Positions 51,801 to 61,262 of a DNA stretch of 64,000 nucleotides are shown piece by piece. Source of the DNA: CAIXSC01 sp046349855. Lineage in GTDB: Bacteria; Planctomycetota; Planctomycetia; Pirellulales; Pirellulaceae. The stretch spans positions 62,001 to 126,000 of the forward strand of contig JAXMBM010000005.1 of assembly GCA_046349855.1 (NCBI GenBank), read 5' to 3'. The notes under the pieces were generated by a model. It saw only the letters and a program-made list of their open reading frames with translations, did not search any database and was not told where the DNA came from. Positions within the stretch are counted from its first letter, which is position 1. The number at the start of each line of letters is the position of its first letter. The translations under genes and the position numbers were made by a program.

Positions 51801-53948
51801 CTCCGCCAACTGAATCCACCAGCGGCGCAGGTTCGGCGTCGCAGCGGCAGCAGGCGCAGCGGCAGCCGGCGCGGGACCGGCCGACTCCTGGCCAAACTCC
51901 TTGACCACGGTGCCACGGAGTCCGCGAATGACGAGCGAGGTGGGCGTACCGACAGGCAGTTCCACCACCAGCCGCGACGTCCGCCCATACTGGATTTCAA
52001 ACAGGGCCTCGTAGCGGGCGTGCAGCACTTCGGCATCCAATCGCAGGAACGAGTGGGTGCGAACGGTCATCTGCGCCGCTTCGCGGTCAATTTCAAACCG
52101 CGCCGCATAGGGCTGGGCGTCATAGCGATAGACGAAATCCGTAGCGACTCCGTTGAGGCCAAACTTCGGCTTTTCATTGTCGTCCAGGGGAGTCAGTCCT
52201 TGAAACGTTTCGACAGCTCCCGGCACGGCCCGCAACTCATCCTCCATCCGGACGGCGATGGCCCCATCCTCACGGCTCGCCCCCACAACGGCGAAGCGGG
52301 GGAAGTCGAGGGCAAAGGACGGGGTTTTCCACGTCCCCAGCCAGCCCTCTGGAATCCGCTCCGCGACGAAAGACACGGCGGTCGCCGTGTGGGGCGGCAG
52401 CCCCGCGGGGAAGGTGACGTGCACCCGCTGCCGTCCTGCCTCTGCGCCGTGAATCTCAAATCTCAGTGGCTGCCCCGCCGCATCCTCAACCTTGACGATC
52501 CGCCAGTCGCTCGGCCCCGTAAAATCGAACGCGAACAACCGCTCGACCTCGGGCACGAGCCCCAGGTTGCCGAACGCCTTCCACCCCGCCAAACCGGCCG
52601 TGACCAGAATGTTGCTGGTGACTCGCACCTGCGGCAGCGGCAGTTGAAAATCGGCCTGCAACTGATAGTCGGCCTGCGGCGCATAGTACGCCGCCATGGG
52701 CCGCACCGGGGGAGCACTGCCGTCCGCCGTCGCGACACTCGCCGGAATCGCCTGTGTCAGGACCGCCACATCAATCGGAATCAAACCCGCGGTCGTGACC
52801 GCATGCACCTGCCAGGGATGCTCCGCCAGCAGACCGACCACGGCCGAATGACCGGCCACCTCACGTGGCTCGAGCCGCGGAAAACTCCAGTGCTCCGGCG
52901 CGGACGGTGTGCGCGTCGCCACCACCTCCAGCAACACCGCCTCCCGCGTCGGCTCGGTGAGTGCCACTTCCAAGGTGCGCGCCTTGGCGGGCGCCACCGG
53001 CTCGAGCACGCTCCACCGCGCCAACAGCGGCGTCTTCACTTCGGTGACTTCGAACCCCGCCGGCAGATCCAACTGCAGGCGATCGGCCGCTCCATGGATC
53101 ACCTGAAAAGCGACCATCGCATGCAGTCGCTCGTAGCCGCGCGTCACTTCATCCACCATCACGCTGCGCGCCAGCAGCAAGCGTTGCTGGAGCAGCTGGC
53201 GATTGTTGAGGGTCAGGACGAGCGGTTCACCGGCCCGATTGGGAAGCAGTTCGAACCGCGTCACGCCGGCCGCCGCATCCACTTCGCGACTCACCACCGA
53301 CGCCCCCGCTTTAACATCCACATTTCCCGGTGCCGTGACCCGCATCCGGACGGCGGGCGGCAAGGGGAGACGTGTAGCCAGGGTCTGCAGAGCGGCCGAC
53401 GTTTCCAGGGGAGCGAGCAGTTCCAGCGTCAGCCGATGCCGCCCGCGCCCCGTCACAAACAACGTCGCGCGCCCCTGCCCTTCATCGCCCAGCGGCGCGG
53501 GGCGACCGTCGAGCGCCGCTCCCCGGATCCCCGCCCCCTGGATCTCCAAGGCCACCGCCTGCCAGTCGTCTTCCCACACCTCAATCGTCAATTCGCCGGT
53601 GATCCGCGCCGCACCGTCGGCCACGGCCACCGCGTACTCTGCGGAACTCACCGCTGCAGCCAGCGGCACCGCCTCCCGCGGCGTCTTGCGAGCCTGCGCC
53701 AGGAGTCGCTCGTACTCAGCCCGCTCGAGAAACACGCGCCGCGTGTCCCCTTCCAACAGCACATGCAGATCACGATACGGAACGAACAGCTCCCGCACTC
53801 GGACGGGACCGGGTGCGGGCGGCGTCCCGGTCACGGGCGGCGCGTTCGCCGCGGGCGGTGTCCCAGGCGGGGCCGGAGCCATCGGCTGCGCCGCAGCCAG
53901 CACGGGACTCAGCAGGATGACCAGCAGCGAACCGAGAAAGTTACGCAT
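45837..53948 (-). CDS. Giant envelope protein made of two fused paralogous modules
   Basis: 2703 residues from the ATG ending at 53948 (MRNFLGSLLVILLSPVLAAA, a clear signal peptide). The longer frame to 54143 overlaps the upstream gene and is Arg-rich noise. Module 1 (about 30-1370) opens with RELFVPYRDLHVLLEG, continues as beta-rich repeats, has a Gly/Met-rich patch (about 1069-1143), and ends in several membrane helices (VALSWGLGLLVAAWGLV and on). Then AVLALVVGGWLGSGGNSYVL looks like a second signal peptide, and module 2 begins (SIVIPYDQDEM, MLVPYDTYVELWNLAYPD), is again beta-rich, and ends with a single anchor (LRLAIVLGIALVVVVPLRKW). I recognise no named domain. The stop of the upstream 1217-residue paralogue overlaps this start by 8 bases. 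Confidence 0.8.
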   Translation of the reverse strand: MRNFLGSLLVILLSPVLAAAQPMAPAPPGTPPAANAPPVTGTPPAPGPVRVRELFVPYRDLHVLLEGDTRRVFLERAEYERLLAQARKTPREAVPLAAAVSSAEYAVAVADGAARITGELTIEVWEDDWQAVALEIQGAGIRGAALDGRPAPLGDEGQGRATLFVTGRGRHRLTLELLAPLETSAALQTLATRLPLPPAVRMRVTAPGNVDVKAGASVVSREVDAAAGVTRFELLPNRAGEPLVLTLNNRQLLQQRLLLARSVMVDEVTRGYERLHAMVAFQVIHGAADRLQLDLPAGFEVTEVKTPLLARWSVLEPVAPAKARTLEVALTEPTREAVLLEVVATRTPSAPEHWSFPRLEPREVAGHSAVVGLLAEHPWQVHAVTTAGLIPIDVAVLTQAIPASVATADGSAPPVRPMAAYYAPQADYQLQADFQLPLPQVRVTSNILVTAGLAGWKAFGNLGLVPEVERLFAFDFTGPSDWRIVKVEDAAGQPLRFEIHGAEAGRQRVHVTFPAGLPPHTATAVSFVAERIPEGWLGTWKTPSFALDFPRFAVVGASREDGAIAVRMEDELRAVPGAVETFQGLTPLDDNEKPKFGLNGVATDFVYRYDAQPYAARFEIDREAAQMTVRTHSFLRLDAEVLHARYEALFEIQYGRTSRLVVELPVGTPTSLVIRGLRGTVVKEFGQESAGPAPAAAAPAAAATPNLRRWWIQLAEPATSEARVALEFTQPLTEVEPKGLTLPIVRAEPATVLYQSGLVAVEGHADLDILVQAQAEGAGKPRKVDVGELAGADYVVGRRLLAAYGFIGETPEVTVDLHRRATHALPEALVQRGELLTLVGTNGRAVTVARYLLRIKTPFLELRLPARATLWSAQLDGQPAAPQKGAAPAGAAESSTADAGTGKAAGASILLSVPAAPRLARDLQVVYEQDVNTIDWRGTLATAAPQLWLRDEQGKASAPVLAAEVIWKVRLPSGYRVAFRGGSVFPDEADATTRQMFALRPSPWVMVARTTSDWTRQVGQVSQEWEESFRWSWREQLAQARTAGGSSVESYAYREAAPTADVAQLDESREALGMAPQSGPMLPGMMGGGGVGGAEGMAGGMGGMGAGGPMPPGGGLPQSRRSKAMPGMAGMPGAPQRLSGRMTAGRGVTANSRVDVDADADGVLDLAPAAPPKSEAPSAANAQLGQESKDDSVPAAVPRDQKEVADTLTGPIDSLAAIQMEPAAKAKRVQELWALEGVRSLPFDFEQFLDAEGGDLLSLRSLGHDPHLELTLVDQRRLVALSWGLGLLVAAWGLVRTRQSLAARVRWLVAGCVLVSVIPLAVPWNHEVSTVADHVLLALLAVACWYLLVGVARLAGRVLGGARWRRAVPAAVLALVVGGWLGSGGNSYVLGQEPSEGDPRNPPGPPVAVPADSIVIPYDQDEMNGPARAQRMLVPYDTYVELWNLAYPDRRLGSKPPPVPFAWAGAEYTATLGAGDHLVLQGKLRLRVFQEGVIDVPLTLAGAVFTSATVDGQPAQIRVVAPQQPAQQVPQGQAVPQQAMGKAAQVQQPLVVLTVAGPGERQVEVTLRLKQTSRGGLRVLEGRIPAAPATALRLTIPDAQSEVALGNGATTLRWETKAAGEVVEAALQTHGVVSLQWRPKVATGEVDRSLTSQSDAEIDVREDVVRVVWRMKLEFRGGQRDSFVMLLPPGFVLEKVVGDNVRSWLVRDGEPGARAEITLLKPVADREQVTLVLSHRVASGWGDSTRLEMPRVSAEGAALQQGVLALRRSPLLDVRVSGKQGLVRAEFPGESVSETARVGELNPLGVRPVEALRFQTASFAAQLEIATVPERVAAEVRSLLKVDQRQANYESLIVVRTPDRPLHQLRIGLPAGLELEQVAAPGPVEWSVRGAADARELLLLLGAGQRGEFQVALRGRLPRRAGEPFPLPRLAVRDVQSQQGDLVVQVDPSVDVRPAELQGCEPVLLSRTFGWLQEQQRPLARLALHHRQADYSGQLLLVPRQPRVTNFTVTNVRVTGRSISETVLLEFKIEEAGIREVVFTLPASLRAARISTPLLRQKSLETVAGDAGDERVRVRLTLQDEVMGQIRVLIEHDRLFSADRQEVPLPQVETGRTEQRFVTLESTNRDELVVASSEGLEPLTRQQQAWGKLAAILGENILEAYQVKADALQPRLVYHTQARTAVETVGARIALSETDLLVDGSGTYRGKQTYHVDNGTEQFLEVELPQGAALWTALVAGEPVRPQQLPDGAGPGRVRIPLVKTATGDLDYPVVLTYGGQLPEFGAWSPVRFPFLKTRNINVELSRVRLRLPPTHRWLQFGGSLGQVEEREEYEASWFDYQTRRFQRLMDTLSSGKADALTRMRSQSNLKQLGQSLQGLRYTNPAGNTTNAEFNRNYSNFNSTFDQARKQVQEEDQVTQTWSRQTQVDNRDRLNDFFGLQGNQRASNVATQLGANFMYVPATPNAGGAAGVEGRFDTQWFQANGLQSTMPMSRVLLHDGSAAQPGERGAAAKPQQQAGTQVDALRGELGKRLNAQAGETAGGQERGRRGGKKQAEGEQVLQRYQMQLEAQNAPQGDKSAPAGAAASTPVPLPAAQPAADGKPATVEKAKSNETAVLTDLPVAPDVSVETLEAHDVAGVAFLTSLDVELPAGGVEYLFRTPRGDLEITAYSVSAPLVNRSLRLAIVLGIALVVVVPLRKWGRRWGIC

Positions 53949-56900
53949 GATCCGATTCTCCTGGAGCTGACTTCTGGTCGGCACTCGCAGCCGGCGGTGC
54001 AGCCGCCGGAGCCACCCCTTCCCGACTTTCCACAGCGACTGCCTGGAAGGGGACTTCCCCTGCCGCCGACGCCGCCGCGGCGGACTGTCGCGCCAACCGA
54101 GCGGCTTCTTCGGCGGCGGCGTGGCGAGCCGCCAGCAGCTCACTGATCCCCTGCAGCACGGACCGTCCCGCCCAGATCAGCAGCATCACCGCCAGTCCGG
54201 CCAGCAGCATGCCATCCGCCACCTGTCGAGTCAGCGTGGCCAGTACCGTTCCGCTGAGCACCAGACTGCCCAACACCGCGGCCAGGATCACCAACCGCTC
54301 GGTCCACGATTTCCGCCAGCCGATCACTCCCAGCACTCCCACGATCAGCAGCACCAGCACTCGGAGCCAGAGGCGCTTCAGTGTCACCAGGGAGAGCGAA
54401 CCATCGGGCGCCGGATCGGGGCGGAGTGTCGAGAAGACATACCGCGTGCCGTCCAACGGGAAATCGTCGCCAATGGGCCGCTCGAGCTGAACGTCGCGCG
54501 TGAGACGTTCCAGGTAGGCCGAGTCTTCCTGCCGAGCCACCGGCTGCGGCACGGTCCCCAGCGACCACTGCCAGGTGAACTCTTCGGTCCAATCCCCTAG
54601 CCAGCCCAGCAGCGCCAGCTCGGTCGGCAGATACACGGCCGCGAAGACCTGCTGCACAGCCGGATCGTCCAGGAACTCCGGCAGATCAAGCTGGCTGGCA
54701 CCGCGCGGCACCGTGTAGCGAAATTCCAGCACCACCGGCTCTCCCGCCGCTTTATTGACCAGTGGAATAAACAACTCGTTGGCCTCTCCGCGCTCCAGAT
54801 CCTGCCGCTGGCCATTCACTCGCAGCGGCTGGGTATCGAGCTGGAAGTCCGGGGGCAGTTTCAGCCCCAGACGCTGCCGGGCACTACGCACTCGGTAGAG
54901 AGCCTGCACGGTCGTGCTGCCACTGCGAGTCACCACCATCCGCACCAGCGCCAACTCGATGGCCGTCCGCTTGACCTCTTCCAGCTGATACCGCTGCACC
55001 GCCAGTGTCAGTTCCCAATCGGCCTGGAATTCGAAAGCCCGTGCCGCGTCGGCGACCGCCACCCCCGGCATCAGATCGTGTTGCGGATCGATCGGCCGCA
55101 ATCCGCGGGGCGTTCCCGTGGGACGAATGTCGAGTGTCTCGGCTTTCGTCACCACCACCTGCCCCCAGGCACGTTCCAGCTCGGCATCGCGTGGTGTCAG
55201 CCGCGGAACGACCACCTCGCGGCTCCCACCGACGGCCAGCTCCTCGAGCGGCTGTTCCCAGGTGAGTTTCAAAGTGTGCTGGCCGAGCAATTCGGTCTCG
55301 CCCGTGAACGACCAGGCGACCGCACCTTCGCTCGGCGGCGGCTCCGGCTTCTCCAGCGTCTTTTCTCGATAGGCCGGCGTCTCGTTGTGGATTCGGCCAG
55401 CCAGCGCCTGCGGCACGTCGATCCGCAACGACTTCACGCCACTGTACCGCACGTCGTAGAAGATCGTCGCCTCGTACTTGACCACGCCCGTCTCCAACCG
55501 CGCCACGAGCAGCTGACGAGCAGTGACCGCCGGTCGGCGCCGCTCAGCAGCCAGTTGGAGGCGCGCCGGCGTCTTGCCGAAAGCGAATGCCAACACCTCC
55601 CGCGTGGTGGCAAATCGACCGGCCCGCTGCGACTCCAAACCTTGCAGCGCTTCCTGTACCGGCACCGGTCGCAGCCCGTCGCTTTCCTGCGCATGCACCC
55701 GCAACGACTCGGGAGCATGAACCACCAGCCGACCGGTTTCCCCTTCCACCGCCGTGGCGACAGAGCGCGGCAAAGGGAGTTCGAATTGCGACGCCTGACC
55801 CGTCGGTTGAGCCAGATTGGGATCGTCCAAGCGTTTCTCCAGCCGCACCACCAGTCCGATCTTGCCCAGAGCCTTCCGCCCCAGACTCACCACCAGCCGC
55901 TCCTTCTGCTCGCCCTCCACACGGTGCGCATCGACCGCCGCCGGCTCCGCGTCCCCCACCTTATGACCACGGACTTCCTTGAGTTCGTAGCCGGCAGGAA
56001 GTGTCAGGTCGAGCTGAAATACGCCAGCCCGTTCGATCTGATACACCGCCAGCAGTTCCGCCGAAATCCGATCGGGTTCCAGATAGACCTCGACCAGTTC
56101 GTCGACCTGAACACGGGGTTGAACCTTGTCGAGCGTCAGGGCCAGATCAAAGGGGAGAGTCGCGTAGCGGAACGTAAAGTCCCACCCCTGACCGGCAGCC
56201 TCCTGCGGAAGTTCGGCGGCATCGAGCTGCGTCAGTCCGACACGTCGCACCACTTCGGCGCGCAGCTCCGGTGCCAGCTTGATCAGCACGATCCCCTGCT
56301 GCCGTACCACGTCCACCGCCTGGACCACCGGCACGCTCAACTCGGCCGCTTTCATCTCGGCCAGGAACCGCTCGGTCTCGACCACCAAAGCCTGCCGACC
56401 GCGCGTCGGCTGAAACAACTGCACCGTAATCCGCTGCTTGTCCCCCTGCGGCTTGACGTCCCACTGCCGCACATTGGGATCGAACACGTTGATCACCCGC
56501 TGGTCGGCCGGCAGATCCACCTGCAGCTGCCCCAGGTCCGCGCGGCTGATGTCATAGGCCAATTGGGTCTGCGTTCGCACCACGCCTTCGTCCACTCGGA
56601 CCTGCTGCCGAGCCTGCACGTTGACCAGCGCGGCCAATCCGGCAGCCCCTTCACTCTTGGCCGTCCAGTCCACCTTGACCGTCGCAGCCGCCCCCACAAA
56701 CGCTTGCAAGACACTCACATCCGCCGGTGGCCCGCCATCTGCCGGCGCTCCGTCGGGCTTCGCCGCCGTCGGGATTTCCGTCGCCGCCAACAGCGGCTCC
56801 AGCGTGATCTTGGTGCCGCTGGGAGCAATGCGAATTTCCCACCGATTGACCGGCGCCTGCGGCGCCTCGAAGGAGACGCTGTTCTGCCCCGGATGCTTGG

Positions 56901-57594
56901 CATAGGCCTTGGCGTATTCCAACGTCAACTCACGACGCTGCGCAACAAAGACCGGCGGCGCACTTACCGCCGCCGGACGAACCACAGGCGGAGTCACTGC
57001 CGGTGGAGTTGCTGCTGGTGGAGTTGCCAGGGGAGGAGCGGCAACGGGAGGAGCGACACCTGGGGGTGGAACTGGAACTGGGACCGCAGCCGGTGTCGCC
57101 GCCTTGATCAGCAGGTAGTAGCCATCTTTGTCGAACAGGACCTGCGCCGGTTCCTCGCCCAGCCGAGCTGACAGCAGCGCGGCGTCACCCAGCCGCAAGG
57201 GAATGCGGTGCCAGCCCGGAGCCAGCAGTTCGATCTGCAGCCGTGCCGTGACATGCAGCACGTCGCGCCGCACCTCGGCTCGACTGTCGATCGCCGAAAT
57301 GAGCGCCCCGACGGGAGCACGCACTTCCGGCGGTTTCGCCGTCGCCGACTGGGCGGCCTGCCAGAGTTCCTGGAATTTCTCGTACGGCAGGAAGACGCCG
57401 CGCCCTTGCTTTTCAAAAGTCTCGCGGAGCCGCGTGTACGGAATGTAAATCGTCTGCTCACGAATCACCGGCTCGTCCGGCACCGCGGGGCCCTGCCCCC
57501 AACTCGGCACGGCGACGGCGAACAGGAACCAGGCAGCCAGCGCCGCCATTCCTCCGCGGACCCAGAACTGCCGACCTGACAGACGGAATGGCAT
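53941..57594 (-). CDS. Large envelope protein, single-module paralogue of the giant protein
   Basis: 1217 residues with a signal peptide (GGMAALAAWFLFAVAVPSWG). It opens with the module signature REQTIYIPYTRLRETFEKQG ... FLPYEKFQELWQAAQ, then a Pro/Ala/Val-rich insert of short repeats (PPAATPPAVTPPVV), long beta-rich domains, and a C-terminal cluster of three or four helices (VLVLLIVGVLGVIGW, LVILAAVLGSLVLSGTVLA, LLAGLAVMLLIWAG) ending in an Ala/Glu-rich cytoplasmic-looking tail. The head and the helix cluster match module 1 of the next gene. The stop overlaps that gene's ATG by 8 bases, so the pair is translationally coupled. Function unknown; the build suggests a periplasmic structure anchored in the membrane. 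Confidence 0.82.
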   Translation of the reverse strand: MPFRLSGRQFWVRGGMAALAAWFLFAVAVPSWGQGPAVPDEPVIREQTIYIPYTRLRETFEKQGRGVFLPYEKFQELWQAAQSATAKPPEVRAPVGALISAIDSRAEVRRDVLHVTARLQIELLAPGWHRIPLRLGDAALLSARLGEEPAQVLFDKDGYYLLIKAATPAAVPVPVPPPGVAPPVAAPPLATPPAATPPAVTPPVVRPAAVSAPPVFVAQRRELTLEYAKAYAKHPGQNSVSFEAPQAPVNRWEIRIAPSGTKITLEPLLAATEIPTAAKPDGAPADGGPPADVSVLQAFVGAAATVKVDWTAKSEGAAGLAALVNVQARQQVRVDEGVVRTQTQLAYDISRADLGQLQVDLPADQRVINVFDPNVRQWDVKPQGDKQRITVQLFQPTRGRQALVVETERFLAEMKAAELSVPVVQAVDVVRQQGIVLIKLAPELRAEVVRRVGLTQLDAAELPQEAAGQGWDFTFRYATLPFDLALTLDKVQPRVQVDELVEVYLEPDRISAELLAVYQIERAGVFQLDLTLPAGYELKEVRGHKVGDAEPAAVDAHRVEGEQKERLVVSLGRKALGKIGLVVRLEKRLDDPNLAQPTGQASQFELPLPRSVATAVEGETGRLVVHAPESLRVHAQESDGLRPVPVQEALQGLESQRAGRFATTREVLAFAFGKTPARLQLAAERRRPAVTARQLLVARLETGVVKYEATIFYDVRYSGVKSLRIDVPQALAGRIHNETPAYREKTLEKPEPPPSEGAVAWSFTGETELLGQHTLKLTWEQPLEELAVGGSREVVVPRLTPRDAELERAWGQVVVTKAETLDIRPTGTPRGLRPIDPQHDLMPGVAVADAARAFEFQADWELTLAVQRYQLEEVKRTAIELALVRMVVTRSGSTTVQALYRVRSARQRLGLKLPPDFQLDTQPLRVNGQRQDLERGEANELFIPLVNKAAGEPVVLEFRYTVPRGASQLDLPEFLDDPAVQQVFAAVYLPTELALLGWLGDWTEEFTWQWSLGTVPQPVARQEDSAYLERLTRDVQLERPIGDDFPLDGTRYVFSTLRPDPAPDGSLSLVTLKRLWLRVLVLLIVGVLGVIGWRKSWTERLVILAAVLGSLVLSGTVLATLTRQVADGMLLAGLAVMLLIWAGRSVLQGISELLAARHAAAEEAARLARQSAAAASAAGEVPFQAVAVESREGVAPAAAPPAASADQKSAPGESDHA

Positions 57595-58070
57595 GATCGC
57601 ACCTCGAGTGTCGTCCCCACGTTGCTGACCCCGCCGAATGGCGGGGATCCCGCCGGGCGGGCGGACCCCGTGGCGGAATATGTCTCTCGCCTGAGACGCC
57701 GACGGGAGCCCGTAAGTTCAAATTTCCCAAAAAGCCCAAATTTCGCCCGGCGGCAGGTTAGACAAGTGCTACCGGAGACTCCATGATAGTTGCCGCTCCT
57801 CCCGCCCACCGTGGGGCGGGCAAAAAGCTGGCCGAGGTTGGCCGGGGAGTTGTCGAACGAACCGATACCGTTCGCGCCGGCGGCAGCTGGGCCGGACGAG
57901 TCCCACCACATCTCCTGCTTCGGTCGACCTCATCGTCTCTCGCCCTCGATGGGAGCGTCGAGCGGCCCGTCCTTCGATAGGAGGCGCAGTGGGGGGATGG
58001 CGGTGGCCTGCGAATGACGTCGGATTGGGGTGTGGGGAGTGCGTGCGGATTCTTGCGGGCGGAGCAAAGA
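57595..58070. other. Intergenic region between divergent genes
   Basis: No gene seen. It must hold the promoters for the giant-protein operon (minus) and the Nramp-like gene (plus). A 7-bp stem (CCCCGCC / GGCGGGG, loop GAAT) at 57629-57646 falls in the expected 5' leader of the minus-strand operon. An A/T-rich patch at about 57717-57746 (AAATTTCCC ... CCCAAATTT) is the only AT-rich stretch and is the best place for a promoter; I cannot fix -10/-35 boxes. Confidence 0.5.
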
Positions 58071-59726
58071 ATGACCGAAACACATACACAAAAAGTACTT
58101 ACAACAGAACACCCACCCGTGACGATCCGGGGGATCCTGAGGCGTCTCGGCCCCGGACTCATCATCGCGGGTTCGATCGTTGGGTCCGGGGAACTGATCG
58201 GTACCACCACCACCGGCGCCCTGGCCGGCTACTGGTTACTCTGGCTCATCATCATCGGCTGTGTGATCAAAGTCTTTGTGCAGGTTGAGTTTGGGCGGTA
58301 CGCCATTTCGACCGGTAACGCCTCGATGGTCGGCATGAACGAGACGCCGGGCCCCATCCTCGACGTCCGGCTCGGCGCTCGACCGGGCGCTTCCGGCGTG
58401 CGTGCCAACTGGCTGGCCTGGTACTGGCTGATCATGTTCCTGGTGAGCCTCGGACAGCTGGGTGGCATTGTGGGCGGCGTCGGCCAGGCGCTGGCGATCA
58501 GCGTCCCCCTCACGGCGGAGGGGAAAGAATACAACCGGGTCGCGGCAGAGCGTGCCAAGCGGGTTTACGAGGCCCATCTGCAGGAGTTCGCTCTGGCCAA
58601 ACTGTCCCCTGAGGAGACGACCAAGGCCGAGGAATTGCGACAGCAGATCGCAGCGCTGCGGGCCGAAATCGAAACCTCGACGAAGCAACTCAAAGGAACC
58701 GACGGTTCCCCCGGCCTGGAAGCTCGGGCCCGTGATGATCGTTACTGGGCGATCGTGATCACCATCGCCACGTCGATCCTGCTGGTTGCCGGCCGCTATG
58801 GCCTGATCCAGTGGGCCTCGACACTCATGGTCGCCGTGTTCACGCTGGTAACCATGCTCAATGTCGGCATGCTGCAGTCGCAGCCCGAATGGGCCGTGGG
58901 CTGGTCCGATATCTGGCAGGGTCTGAGTTGCCGTCTGCCTCCCGCCGGACGCGATGCCGCCGGGACGGCATTCTATCCGCTCACCACCGCCCTGGCGACG
59001 TTTGGCATCATCGGAGTCGGGGCGAACGAATTGATCTCTTATCCCTACTGGTGCGTGGAAAAGGGGTATGCCCGCTTCGCCGGCCCGCGCGACGATTCGC
59101 CCGCCTGGGCCGACCGTGCTCGGGGCTGGCTGCGAGTGCTCCGCTGGGACGCCTGGTGCTCGATGGTGGTCTACACCTTTGCCACCGTGGCGTTTTACCT
59201 GTTGGGAGCAGCCACGTTGGGCAAGATCCACCTGATTCCCAAAGGGGTGGACATGATTCGCACGCTGTCGGTGATGTACGAGCCCGTGTTTGGCGGCTGG
59301 ACCGGTCCCGTGTTTCTGTTTGGTGCCTTCGCCGTGCTGTACTCGACGTTCTTCGTCGCCATCGCCGGCCATGCGAGGGTGAGTGCCGATGCGCTGCGCG
59401 TGTTCGCCAACCGTTCCGTCGAGGGGGATGTGAGTCCGACGGCGGTGAAGTGGTTCAGCGGGATCTATCCATTCATCTGCCTCGCGGTCTACCTGGTGTA
59501 CGCCGAGCCGACGACGCTGGTCCTGGCCAGCGGAGCCATGCAGGCCATGATGCTCCCCATGCTCTCGTTCGCGGCCCTGTACTTCCGCTACCGGCGCATC
59601 GACCCACGGATCCGCCCTTCCTTGGTCTGGGACCTCTGCCTGTGGCTCTCGGCTCTGGGCATGCTGGTCGCCGGCGGTTGGCTGTTCCTGACCACGCTGT
59701 TCCCCGCGCTGAAACAACTTGCTTAG
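58071..59726 (+). CDS. Nramp-family-like transporter with altered metal motifs and a coiled-coil insert
   Basis: 551 residues from the ATG at 58071; an upstream ATG at 58014 adds a stretch without similarity. The fold is that of Nramp/MntH (about 11 helices; GPGLIIAGSIVGSGELIGTT is helix 1). But the metal-binding DPGN of helix 1 is replaced by GSGE (residues 38-41) and the MPH motif of helix 6 is absent (GVGANELISYPYW stands there). Between helices about 4 and 5 sits an ~80-residue charged insert (146-226) with heptad-like pattern (ETTKAEELRQQIAALRAEIE). So it is a divergent Nramp-related carrier; substrate may not be Mn/Fe. Stands alone upstream of tRNA-Ala. Confidence 0.83.
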   Translation: MTETHTQKVLTTEHPPVTIRGILRRLGPGLIIAGSIVGSGELIGTTTTGALAGYWLLWLIIIGCVIKVFVQVEFGRYAISTGNASMVGMNETPGPILDVRLGARPGASGVRANWLAWYWLIMFLVSLGQLGGIVGGVGQALAISVPLTAEGKEYNRVAAERAKRVYEAHLQEFALAKLSPEETTKAEELRQQIAALRAEIETSTKQLKGTDGSPGLEARARDDRYWAIVITIATSILLVAGRYGLIQWASTLMVAVFTLVTMLNVGMLQSQPEWAVGWSDIWQGLSCRLPPAGRDAAGTAFYPLTTALATFGIIGVGANELISYPYWCVEKGYARFAGPRDDSPAWADRARGWLRVLRWDAWCSMVVYTFATVAFYLLGAATLGKIHLIPKGVDMIRTLSVMYEPVFGGWTGPVFLFGAFAVLYSTFFVAIAGHARVSADALRVFANRSVEGDVSPTAVKWFSGIYPFICLAVYLVYAEPTTLVLASGAMQAMMLPMLSFAALYFRYRRIDPRIRPSLVWDLCLWLSALGMLVAGGWLFLTTLFPALKQLA

Positions 59727-60044
59727 CACGACGTGGAAGCTCTGTCCCACGTGAGGCTCCCGCGTGACGGTCCCAGCGAAACGACTCCGGACGGCCGACT
59801 TCCCGGGACCGGAACGCCCGGTCCCCCGGCGCGTCGCCCTCAGCACGTCGTTGGCACTGTAATCGCGTAACCGCCGCCACCACCGACCACCGCCAATCCG
59901 AGAATTGAACCAACGAGTGTCGGCGGCGGCTTGCCGACACGCAAAGCCAGACCAGCCTTGACACTTGAGGACCTCACTGATAACCTTTCCACCTCAATGC
60001 TGAACTCGCCGCCAACGGTTGTCGAGCGTAAGCATTGACTCCCT
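59727..60044. other. Intergenic region upstream of tRNA-Ala
   Basis: No gene seen in these 318 bases. They hold the end of the Nramp-like transcript and the presumed tRNA promoter listed separately. A minus-strand open frame through 59473-59964 is an antisense shadow of the transporter gene for most of its length. Confidence 0.55.
59958..59984 (+). promoter_or_regulatory. Candidate promoter of tRNA-Ala
   Basis: A perfect -35 hexamer (TTGACA, 59958-59963) is followed 15 bases later by GATAAC (59979-59984), four of six matches to TATAAT. The spacing is short. It lies about 60 bases before the mature tRNA 5' end. Confidence 0.35.

Positions 60045-61262
<1,218 letters not shown>

Noticed and set aside
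51480..54146. 888-codon plus-strand ORF, and similar at 47946-50603
   Set aside because: Antisense to the giant envelope genes; Arg/His/Gln-rich composition typical of shadow frames in GC-rich DNA.
58236..59846. 536-codon minus-strand ORF
   Set aside because: Antisense to the Nramp-like gene, which has membrane helices in the right order.
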